A stretch of 64,000 bases of DNA from Kuschelorhynchus macadamiae (taxonomy: Eukaryota > Arthropoda > Insecta > Coleoptera > Curculionidae): positions 752,001 through 816,000 of the forward strand of contig JAUTXW010003811.1 in NCBI GenBank assembly GCA_030620095.1, written 5' to 3'. Shown piece by piece: positions 11,653 through 21,819 of the stretch (position 1 is the first letter of the stretch; each line of letters opens with the position of its first letter). The position numbers were made by a program, and so were the translations under genes. Below the pieces are notes generated by a model. The model saw only the letters and a list, made by a program, of their open reading frames with translations, searched no databases and was not told the DNA's origin.

Positions 11653-12086
11653 GTCACCAGTAAAGTACGCAACAAATGGGATTTTTATGAGTTGACTTAG
11701 ACAAAATTTAGGTTTGCAGAAAGTTTTTGCTTGAAAAAAAAAGAAAAAATGACAATAAAAAAGTAGGTCACTTGATTTATCCTACCTGTCAAATTTAACA
11801 TTATTTTTTTAAATGGCAAAAAAACACATTTTTGCTCAAAATTTTGAAAAATTGTAAAGGAAAAATTTTCTATTTTGATTTTATAGCTATACCCTAAATT
11901 TCAGCGCAATCGGGTGACTTAATTTTTTTTAAATTTGATGCCCCTTTACATTACATGTAAAATTTGAATTGATTTTTATTGTCGTTTTGTATTTTTTTTT
12001 TCAAGCAAAAAATGCCTAGAAATCTAAATAGTGTTTAAGTCAATTATTAAAAAAAATCCCGCTTCTTGCGGATTTTACAGGTGACA

Positions 12087-12088
<2 letters not shown>
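11651..12088. mobile_element. MITE with ~110-bp imperfect TIRs
   Basis: The left end GTGTCACCAGTAAAGTACGC and the complement of the right end (GTGTCACCTGTAAAATCCGC) match, and the similarity continues inward about 110 bp through a shared TTTTTGCTTGAAAAAAAAA phrase and a TGACAATAAAAA/CGACAATAAAAA block. There is no coding capacity. The element abuts the outer edge of the PLE pseudo-LTR on the left and an (AT)n tract on the right. Confidence 0.75.

Positions 12089-12139
<51 letters not shown>
12089..12139. repeat. (AT)n microsatellite
   Basis: About 25 uninterrupted TA units directly following the MITE right end. Confidence 0.97.
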
Positions 12140-12141
<2 letters not shown>

Positions 12142-12600
12142 AGACCAGCAGACGGACCGACGGAATTGATAAAATATGGTTTTTGGCCTCTAGGCACGCT
12201 AAAACATGAAGGTATGTAAGCTGCAGTCGTGAAAAAAATTCGGTGATTTTGAATTAGTAACACAGTTTTACTAGTTGATCCCTAAACCTCAATTAGTTAT
12301 GACACACAATTTTAAATCGACTCATTAAGTAGCTTTTCAGCCTGAATTTATAAATATTTTTTAAGTCGCCATTTTGTTCCGCCATATTGGATTCGTACCA
12401 AAATGTTACCGGTTGGAAAATTTCAGATAAATTGGACAAACAGTTTTAGCTACTAGTTAGCCATTTTGTTTCGCCATTTGGGATTTGTAGGTCAATCGGA
12501 TAGGTAGTTTTGTAACTATACCGTGAACAGACAGACAGACAGACCGATAGAATTGAGAAAACATGGGGGACGAAGGAAGTAATATATACTCTAAAATTGG
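12140..12600 (-). repeat. Dispersed GACAGACAGAC / CCATTTTGTTTCGCCAT repeat
   Basis: Contains CCATTTTGTTCCGCCATATT and an ACAGACAGACAGACCGA tract. Related text occurs at about 14010-14290, 15590-15800, 16490-16720, 46560-47000, 48250-48400 and 62810-62960, in both orientations, so this is a multi-copy repeat of unknown class. It has no coding capacity that I can recognise. Confidence 0.55.
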
Positions 12601-12869
12601 AAACGATTCGCAAAATTGCAAGTTGATATTTTTCCTATTTGAATCCAAAAAAAAGTAAACTGTGGCAAGAAGCAAACAAAAATAGTGGAGGAGGCCGGAT
12701 TGTAATAATTTTTAGGCACAAAAAAATTGTATCCTTTTGTATTGAGTGTATTCCATTCGATAAAAAAAATATTTCTGAGATTTTTTTTCGCCACCTTCAG
12801 TTTTTTGGCTCTAGAACCGCCACTGCGTACGTGAGATCCACCAAGATTCAGCATTCACACTCCAGATTA
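12601..12869. other. Non-coding sequence with possible hAT-like terminus
   Basis: Short overlapping frames without motifs. At about 12816-12827 the text AACCGCCACTG is the complement of the CAGTGGCGG end seen at the hAT fragment near 25 kb, so a degraded hAT end may stop here. Confidence 0.35.
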
Positions 12870-13360
12870 CAAAAACTCCCATCCAAAATAAAATAAGTTG
12901 TGCAAACAACTCGAATGGCATATAAAATCCTTATCGGCACTCTTGCAGCCATCCAAACGTCAATTCTGTCGCGTTCAAACACATCCGCCGACGACCGGCT
13001 GAACCCTATCTAAAATGCATTACAACCGCCACCCCCTTTTAATCGCATAAGGACAGGGATCAAACGCTAAAATAACCTCTTGATATCAACCCCCCGTCGC
13101 TATAAAAGAACACTTTCATTTATTTATGGTAATCGACGAAAAACGCTTTAGACAGCGTTCTTAATTCAAAGCTACAAAACTGGGGGCGCGGAAGAAAAAA
13201 GGTCCCTCGGCTGAAGTTAAGTCGTTACAATTATTGGAGTTAAACAAAAATTGCCCTCGGAGGGAGGGAATTTTCAATTTTTATTCTTTTGGTCCTGCCG
13301 GTGGCGTGCCCTGGGAAGGTGGGTAATCGGTGAAGGAATTAAGGAAGGTGACTATGGGAT
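12870..13360. promoter_or_regulatory. Non-repetitive island, candidate conserved non-coding element
   Basis: Base composition is richer in GC than its surroundings, and I find no second copy of any part in the window. It has no open frame. Possible protein-binding text includes a TATAAAAG at about 13101 and a TTTATTTATGG Hox/TALE-like phrase at about 13117. It lies some 19 kb upstream of the Lim1 exon on the same strand, so an intronic enhancer or an unrecognised promoter is plausible. This is inference only. Confidence 0.3.
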
Positions 13361-13559
13361 GAATTTTTAAAATGCCCAGAAGGTTTTTTGAAAATCCAAT
13401 ATTATAAACTTTTTTAAGATTTTGAAGTGAAAATGGGAAGTAACAAAATCGGTAAATTTCTTTACCTCAAACTTCCCTCGTTATCATTTTTTTCCACTTG
13501 TTAGGAATAGTAAGGTGTGACCCAATTCAGTTCAGTACATAGTTACAATATATGTGCTA
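13361..13559. repeat. Dispersed AATCGGTAAATTTCTTTACC repeat fragment
   Basis: Positions about 13447-13515 repeat the text at about 9266-9345 (ATCGGTAAATTTCTTT, AACTTCCCT, then TTGTTAGG). Confidence 0.5.
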
Positions 13560-13990
13560 CATAAACTGTCTTTTTATTTTTATTTGTTTCATCATAATCC
13601 TACATGAAACCCATATTATCAGTCTTTGCCTACTGCGTTAGTGTGCAGATATTTCCGACTGATAACATGGGTTTCATGCAGGATATGTGTCCTGAGGATG
13701 CAACACTAAAGTTGCGAAACGTCGACAATTTTAAAAATTTTGTCTTACAGGATTTTGACCCCAAATAATACACCACTCTAACATAACAATAAGAGGATCG
13801 TTAACGAAAACCATAGAAACATAACATCTGGGAAATATCTGCGGCCCAACGGAGTAGGTAAAGACTGATAATATGGGGTTCATGCATATAGAATCTACGT
13901 ATCCTGAGGATCCTTAAATGAAGTTCCGAAACGTCGTCAATTTAAAAAAAAAAGTACTTGTTTTTTTTTTACTGGATCTTAAGCCCAAAT
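13560..13990 (+). repeat. Tandem retrozyme-like PLE units with hammerhead-like hairpin
   Basis: Two tandem plus-strand units of about 212 bp (GAAACGTCG at 13716 and GAAACGTCG at 13928). The first has a clean CTGAGGA box, a GCAAC-ACTAAA-GTTGC stem-loop (13700-13715) and GAAACGTCGAC. The second hairpin (13905-13935) has lost its pairing. The units are the same family as those at 9531-10110. Short tandem units bordered by such a motif are the architecture of animal retrozymes, but self-cleavage cannot be judged by eye. Confidence 0.6.
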
Positions 13991-14395
13991 AATACACCCC
14001 TCTAACACAATTTTTTTAACATTCAGCCATATTGGAAAAAACTAATTAGTCAATTTGCATTAAATTTTGCACAAAAATTAAGTGTTACATAGGAATGAAT
14101 TGGTAACATTTTGGTGTAAATATACAATAGCAAAACAAAAAATAATTAAAAAATCAGACTGAAAAAACTACTTAGTAGAATTATTTCTAATTTTATTGGT
14201 TAAGTGTGATATAGAGATAAACTAGTAAAGTTGTGGTACCAAATGAAAATGGCAGAACAATATGACGGCCAAGAAAAATTTCAAAAAAATTATTTATCAA
14301 GGTAGAATCCACTGACAAATAATCTGTACACCATTTTTTTATTTCCTGTATTTTCTCTATTTTTGAAGTATTTTCATGTATTTTCTGTTATTTTC
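13991..14395. repeat. Unique block A' (copy of 15588-15930)
   Basis: From TGCATTAAATTTTGCACAAA at about 14058 to TTTTCTGTTATTTTCT at about 14395, this block is repeated almost base for base at 15588-15930. It holds members of the AAATGGCGG-type dispersed repeat and no gene. Confidence 0.85.
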
Positions 14396-15587
14396 TCTTA
14401 ATAGGAGTGATAGTTTTGATGCTACTTAACATTATTTAATTTCTTGCATTTTTTTACAGCCCCCATTTCTGTCCAGGACATATAATCACTTTCAATGTGG
14501 TCAAAACCTGCTGACCCATTAGAAATTTTGCTGACCCTTAATAGGGATGACAGTTTTGGATACTACTTAACATTATTTCATTTTTTGCAATTTATTTACA
14601 GTTCCCCTTTCTTTCCAGGACATATAATCACTTTCAATTTGGTCAAAACCTGCTGACCCATTAAAAATCTTGCTGACCCTTAATAGGGTTGATAGTGTTG
14701 GATGCTACTTAACATTATTTAATTTTTTGCAATTTTTTTACAGACCCCCTTTCTGTAGAATACTTATAATCACTTTCAATGTGGTCAAAACCTGCTGACC
14801 CATTATCAATTTTGCTGACCCTTAATAGGGATGATAGTTTTGATGCTACTTAACATTAATTTATTTTTTGTAAGTTTTTTACAGCCCCCCTTTTTGTCCA
14901 GGACATATAATCAATTTCAGTGGGGTCAAAACCTGCTGACGAGTTGGAAATTTTGCTGACCCTTAATAGGGATACTAGTTCTGATGCTACTTAACATTAT
15001 TTAATTTTTGCAATTTTTTTACAGCCCCCTTTTCTTTCCAGGACATATAATTACTTTCAATCTGGTCAAAACCTGCTGACCCGTTGAAAATTTTTGCTAA
15101 CCCTTAATGGGGATAATAGTTTTGATGCTGCTTACCATTATTTCATTTTTTTGCAATTTTTTTACAGCCCTCATTCCTTTCCAGGACTTACGACCACTTT
15201 CAATGTGGTTATAAGTCCGGGAAAGAAAGAAACACATTTCGAATGGGTCAGCAGGTTTTGACCACATTGAAATTGATTGTAAGTCCTGGACAGAAAAGGG
15301 CACTGTAAAAAAATTGCAATAAATTAACATACACCGTCGCGATACTATCTTATTTTCTTTACTTTCGAATTTTTTTTCTGGTCTAGACATGCTTTGATTA
15401 TTGATTTATAAAGAGGCACTTGTTACTAAGTTAATGTGTAATATCAAAATTTGCGAATCCTCATAAGATATCGGTAATATTTTGCTGACTCATAATAAAG
15501 GAGACAGTTCTAATGCTACTTAACATTATTTTCATTTTTTGCAATTTTTTTACAGTCCCCTTTCTTTCCACGACTTATAATCACTTA
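14396..15587 (+). repeat. Tandem array 1 of ~142-bp units (copy of 17927-19110)
   Basis: CCCTTAATAGG recurs at 14535, 14677, 14819, 14960 and 15101 (as CCCTTAATGG), a spacing of 141-142 bp. Each unit reads, in outline, CTACTTAACATTATTT, a GCAATTTTTTTACAG pyrimidine tract, a GTCCAGGACATATAATCAC box and a GTGGTCAAAACCTGCTGACC box. At 15205-15320 one unit is inverted, next to a CACCGTCGCGATACTATC block. The 97-residue minus-strand frame here is repeated at 18621-18914 and is a by-product of the repeat, not a gene. Confidence 0.93.
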
Positions 15588-17040
15588 TTGCATTAAATTT
15601 TGCACAAAAATCAAGTGTTACATAGGAATGAATTGGTAACATTTTGGTGTAAATATACAATAGCAAAACAAAAAATAATTAAAAAATCAGACTGAAAAAA
15701 CTACTTAGTAGAATTATTTCTAATTTTATTGGTTAAGTGTGATATAGAGATAAACTAGTAAAGTTGTGGTACCAAATGAAAATGGCAGAACAATATGACG
15801 GCCAAGAAAAATTTCAAAAAAATTATTTATCAAGGTAGAATCCACTGACAAATAATCTGTACACCATTTTTTTATTTCCTGTATTTTCTCTATTTTTGAA
15901 GTATTTTCATGTATTTTCTGTTATTTTCTTGAATTTTCTATTTTTTTGTCATATTTTTTTATATTTTCTAGTATTTTCTTGTATTTTCACTATTTTCCTT
16001 TAGTTGCAATTATTTTCAGGGTCTATTTCTTCAAGGTGTATTTTCAATTTTTTTTTGTGTTTTACCAATTTTGTTTACTTTGAATTCTGACATACTTTAT
16101 CCAAGTTTAAAAAATACGTTTAAGTGATATTTAAATGGGTATAAAAGATGTTTAGTAAATAAGAGTTGAAAAATCTTATGGCTCTCTGCACTTAAGCTAA
16201 TAGTTTTTGCCCAATCACAGCACTCTAGATTGTAAAATTAAATAAAAAATATCTTTGAATATCAGAATGACATAAATGACACGTAGTTGAACTTGGAATG
16301 TCGCAACAAATGAAAATATACAAACACATATATGATGTCCAATTTAAAAAATCAAAAGTTATTAGTTGAAATTGGGAAATTTAAAAAGATATGGCAACGT
16401 TGTCATGATATAAAAATCTAAAGTTAAGTCTAAGTTTGTAATTTTCTAGAAATGTTTGTTTGTTGTACACTATTTTCGTCAGTGGATTGCCCCTCGACTG
16501 ACTTTAAATTTTGCAAAATAGTTAGATGTGGTATAATGATAAACCGATACGAATTCAATATGACGTAGCAAAATGGTGGTATGTTTCAATGTAAATACTA
16601 CTTATTAAATTTATTTTAAATTATGCCCAAGAATCAAATGTGGCATAGGTAGAAACTGGTGAAATATTGGTAGGAATCCATTACGATGGTACAAAATGGC
16701 GCCCAATAAAAATGTGGTAATGAGTGACTATGTTCTGAACAAAATTGGGCCACTCCTCGCTATTTTTAGTAAAAGGAAAGACTCATAACGAGAGAAGTTC
16801 CGGATAAAGGAAATTTACCGATTGTTTTAAGTTTTTACACATTTTGTGAGCGGGGCACCGTGTCCTGTCAATTGGGATACTTTACGAAGGATCCGAAGAA
16901 TTTTAAAGAGCGTTTTTGACCTCCCGGGTCAACCATATTTCTTGGCGAAAGCGTTGTTAGCACGGATAAACCTGACACACTACTACGATATACGACCATT
17001 TGGGTTATTATATGCCCGTTTTTGTATGGGAGGTAAAAAA
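15588..17040. repeat. Blocks A and m: unique spacer inside the array region
   Basis: 15588-15930 is block A. 15930-17040 continues with AT-rich sequence absent from the first copy, including TATTTTCT-rich low-complexity text and AAATGGCG-type dispersed repeats (16550-16720). It also contains an inverted copy of the AATCGGTAAATTTC repeat (about 16790-16835). A short plus-strand frame at 16846-17136 shows no domain. Confidence 0.6.
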
Positions 17041-20000
17041 AGGAATTTTCAAATTCTGAGAATTAACATACACCGTCGCGATACTATCTTATTTTCTTTA
17101 CTTTCGAATTTTTTTTCTGGTCTAGACATGCTTTGATTATTGATTTTTAAAGAGGCACTTGTTACTAATTTAATGTGTAATATCAAAATTGGGGAATCCC
17201 CATCAGATGTCGGTAATATTCTGCTGACCCATAATTAAGGAGATAGTTCTAATGCTACTTAACATTATTTTCATTTTTTGCAATTTTTTTACAGTCCCCT
17301 TTCTTTCCAGGACTTATAATCACTTTTAATGTGGTCAAAACCAGCTAACCCGTTAGAAATTTTGCTGACCCTGAATAGGGGTAGTAGTTTTGATGCTACT
17401 TAACATTATTTCATTTTTTGCAATTTTTTTACATCCCCTCTTTCTGTCCAGAACAAAATAATCACTTTCAATGTGGTTTAAACCTGCTGACCCATTAAAA
17501 ATTTTGCTGGCCTTTAATAGGGATGATAGTGTTAGATGCTAGTTAACATTATTTCATTTTTGGCAATTTTGTTACAGCCCCCTTTTCTATAGAGGACTGA
17601 CTTATAATCACTTTCAATGTGGTCAAAACCTGCTGACCGTTAATAGGGGTGATAGTTTTGATGCTACTTAACATTATTTCATTTTTTGCGAGTTTTTCGC
17701 AGCCCCCGTTTTTGTCCAGGACATATAATCACTTTCAGTGGGGTCAAAACCTGCTGACCAGTTGGAAATTTTGCTGACTTTTAATAGGGATAATAAATCT
17801 GATGCGACTTAACATTATTTCATTTTTTGCAATTTCTTTACAGCTCCCTTTTCTTTCCAGGACATGTAATTACTTTCAATGTGGTCAAAACTTGCTCACC
17901 CGTTAGAAATTTTGCTAACTCTTAATAGGAGTGATTGTTTTGATGCTACTTAACATTATTTAATTTCTTGCATTTTTTTACAGCCCCCCTTTCTGTCCAG
18001 GACATATAATCACTTTCAATGTGGTCAAAACCTGCTGACCCATTAGAAATTTTGCTGACCCTTAATAGGGATGACAGTTTTGGATACTACTTAACATTAT
18101 TTCATTTTTTGCAATTTATTTACAGTTCCCCTTTCTTTCCAGGACATATAATCACTTTCAATTTGGGCAAAACCTGCTGACCCATTAAAAATCTTGCTGA
18201 CCCTTAATAGGGTTGATAGTGTTGGATGCTACTTAACATTATTTAATTTTTTGCAATTTTTTTACAGACCCCCTTTCTGTAGAATACTTATAATCACTTT
18301 CAATGTGGTCAAAACCTGCTGACCCATTATCAATTTTGCTGACCCTTAATAGGGATGATAGTTTTGATGCTACTTAACATTAATTTATTTTTTGTAAGTT
18401 TTTTACAGCCCCCCTTTTTGTCCAGGACATATAATCAATTTCAGTGGGGTCAAAACCTGCTGACGAGTTGGAAATTTTGCTGACCCTTAATAGGGATACT
18501 AGTTCTGATGCTACTTAACATTATTTAATTTTTGCAATTTTTTTACAGCCCCCTTTTCTTTCCAGGACATATAATTACTTTCAATCTGGTCAAAACCTGC
18601 TGACCCGTTGAAAATTTTTGCTAACCCTTAATGGGGATAATAGTTTTGATGCTGCTTACCATTACTTCATTTTTTTGCAATTTTTTTACAGCCCTCATTC
18701 CTTTCCAGGATTTACGACCACTTTCAATGTGGTTATAAGTCCGGGAAAGAAAGAAACACATTTCGAATGGGTCAGCAGGTTTTGACCACATTGAAATTGA
18801 TTGTAAGTCCTGGACAGAAAAGGGTACTGTAAAAAAATTGCAATAAATTAACATACACCGTCGCGATACTATCTTATTTTCTTTACTTTCGAATTTTTTT
18901 TCTGGTCTAGACATGCTTTGATTATTGATTTATAAAGAGGCACTTGTTACTAAGTTAATGTGTAATATCAAAATTTGCGAATCCTCATAAGATATCGGTA
19001 ATATTTTGCTGACTCATAATAAAGGAGACAGTTCTAATGCTACTTAACATTATTTTCATTTTTTACAATTTTTTTACAGTCCCCTTTCTTTCCACGACTT
19101 ATAATCACTTTCAGTGTAGTCAAAACCTGCTAACCCATTAGAAACTTTGCTGACCTTTAATAGGGGTGGTAGTTTTGATGCTACTTAACATTATTTCATT
19201 TCTTGCATTTTTTTACAGCCCTCCTTTCTGTCCAGGACATATTATCACTTTCAATGTGGTCAAAACCTGCTATCCCATTAGAAATTTTGTTGACCCTTAA
19301 TAGGGATGACAGTTTTGGATGCTACTTAACATTATTTCATTTTTTTCAATTTTTTTACACCTCCCCCTTCTTTCTAGGACATATAATCACTTTCAATGTG
19401 GTCAAAACCTGCTGGCCCATTAGAAATTTTGCTGACCCTTAATAGGGATGACAGTTTTGGATGCTACTTAACATTGTTTCGTTTTTTGCAATTTTTTTAC
19501 AGTTCCCCTTTCTTTCCAAGACATATAATCACTTTCAATTTGGTCAAAACCTGCTGACCCATTAGAAATCTTGCTGACCCTTAATAGGGTTGATAGTGTT
19601 GGATGCTACTTAACATTATTTAATTTTTTGCAATTTTTTTACAAACCCCCTTTCTGTAGAAGGTAGAAAATCACTTTCAATGTGGTCAAAACCTGCTAAC
19701 CCATTATCAATTTTACTGACTCTTAATAGAGATGATAGTTTTGATGCTACTTAACATTATTTCATCTTTTGCAAGTTTTCTACAGCTCCCCTTCTTGTCC
19801 AGGACATATAATTAATTTCAGTGGGGTCAAAACCTGCTGACGAGTTGGAAATTTTGCTGACCTAATAATAAGGATAATAATTCTGATGCTACTTTACATA
19901 TTTAATTTTTGCAATTTTTTTACAGCCCCCTTTTCTTTCCAGGACATATAATTACTTTCAATGTGGTCAAAACCTGCTGACCCGTTGAAAATTTTGCTAA

Positions 20001-20410
20001 CCTTTAATAGCGATAATAGTTCTGATGCTGCTTACCATTATTTCATTTTTTGCAATTTTTTTACAGCCACTTATAACCACTTTCAATGTGGGGTCTTATA
20101 ACCACTTTCAATGTGGGGTCAGCAGGTTTTGACCACGTTGAAATTGATTATAAGTCCTGGACAGAAAAGGGGACTGTAAAAAAATTGCAAAAAATTAGAG
20201 TATTGTTAAGTAGCATCAGAACTATCACCTCTATTAAGGGTCACCAAAATGTCTAACGGGTAGCAGGTTTGGACCATATTGAAATTGATTGTATATCCTG
20301 GAACAAAAGGGGGCCTGTAAAAAAATTGCAAAAAATGAAAATAATGTTAAGTAGCTTCAGAACTATGGCCTCTATTAAGGGTGGGCAAAATTTCTGACGG
20401 GTGTGCAAAA
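17041..20410 (+). repeat. Tandem array 2 of ~142-bp units (about 20 copies), inverted at its right end
   Basis: Same unit as array 1. It opens with the CACCGTCGCGATACTATC block at about 17067 (second copy at about 18855), then runs through roughly twenty direct copies. An inverted unit lies at 18730-18840. From about 20095 to 20410 the units appear in reverse orientation (GGGTCAGCAGGTTTTGACCA, then GTAAAAAAATTGC). Divergence between units is visibly greater than in the 248-bp satellite. No protein is encoded. Confidence 0.93.
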
Positions 20411-21754
20411 TATTACCGACATCTTGTGGATCAGTAATTTAGGAACTCCCTTAAAATTGAAATGGCAAAATCTAACTGCATGAACTGGGACCAGTTGTAA
20501 ACAACAACGCTGAATAACATGTCGCCTTATTTTCTTTGTTTTATTATTAGTCAAAGAGTCAGATTAAAAGAGGTCACACATCTTTTGAATACAAACAAGA
20601 TCATAATACCAGCGTATAAAAATCAGTTTGAATCGGTCTAAGGCCCCCCCGTTTTAAATATCGCTCACATCGAGATATCAAACAATGGTTTTATGGGAGT
20701 TTACTATACCCGAAAACCGCCATATAACAAACATGTTTTCGAGTTAACAAGCCCGTTTTGGATCGTAAAAAAAGCAGGGACTATGGGTTCTCGGTTCCAT
20801 GGACCATAAAATGTAATCGGAACCCGAACGAATGGGTTAGGACCACGGCGTGACGAATCGGTTATTTTGATCGGCTCTAAAAATCCGAGACGTGGTGGCT
20901 CACCACTCTTGACTTTTCTTCGGACTGGGTGCGTTATTATTTTGATTTACGATCGTTCGCCTGTGCGTATGCTCTCGTTTAGTAAGTGGTGTAACAATTC
21001 TTTTTAAAAATACATAAATTCTATAAGTCGTTAGACCGTGTCAATTTGGAATTACTCCCACATAAGATCAAAACTCTGAGTGAACTCCAGTGTGCAGGCC
21101 GTTCGGTTTAGAGATAGAATATTTAAAAAAAAGTGACTTTTATTTTAAAAAAATCGCTATAAAGTAAAAAATATTATTTTATTTATTCCTTTAATAAAGA
21201 CATTTTAAAGTCGACGCTCAAAGTAGCAGTATTTTATACTACATTACATATAAACCAAATATCTAGCTAGACTTATATATTTAAAAAGTGATGCCCGAAT
21301 CACTTGCTCTCAGAATCTCTTTGTGGAACTGCGCAAACGCAAACTGCTATTTCCATCGAATTATAAAAGTCCGAACAGACCAAAAACCAGCTCGCATTTC
21401 GAGACATGCGCAGAAATATTTACTTAATAGTCCGACTTCAGTATAGTGACATGAACTTCTCTGAATAACAATAACTGAAAATTAAAATCTGTATAAAAGA
21501 TCAGTAAGTTTAAGGTTAGTAATGAGTATAGGTAATACATATGTATATTTTTTTAATATATATTATTACAGATTAGTCATTATTTTGGCGCCGACTTCAA
21601 AATGTCTGTATTAAAGAAATAGATAAAATATTATTTTTTACTTTTCAGCAATTTTTTTTCAAATATTTTGTTTTTTTATTCGTTTTAAATATTTTATTTC
21701 TCACTTTTTAGTGATTTTTTAAACGTTACGTTTCTAAAAATATTATAATTTGTA

Positions 21755-21757
<3 letters not shown>
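20411..21757. other. Non-coding sequence, partly moderate GC
   Basis: No gene recognised. 20640-20990 is less AT-rich and not repeated elsewhere in the window. About 21290-21610 has LTR-like features, with a TATAAAAG at about 21492 and a TTTTGGCGCCGAC phrase at about 21583 resembling a primer-binding site, but no matching second LTR or retroviral-type frame follows. An LTR fragment is possible, not shown. Confidence 0.3.

Positions 21758-21816
<59 letters not shown>
21758..21816. repeat. (TA)n microsatellite flanking PLE
   Basis: About 29 TA units immediately outside the left end of the PLE. Confidence 0.97.

Positions 21817-21817
<1 letters not shown>

Positions 21818-21819
<2 letters not shown>

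Noticed and set aside
15097..18914. Two nearly identical 97-residue minus-strand frames (15097-15390 and 18621-18914)
   Set aside because: They are copies of the same stretch of the 142-bp repeat array. Identity comes from the segmental duplication, and no protein motif is present.
21290..21620. Possible LTR with TATA box and TGGCGCCGAC primer-binding-like site
   Set aside because: No second LTR and no gag/pol text follows; the next feature is a PLE on the other strand. Kept only as a remark.
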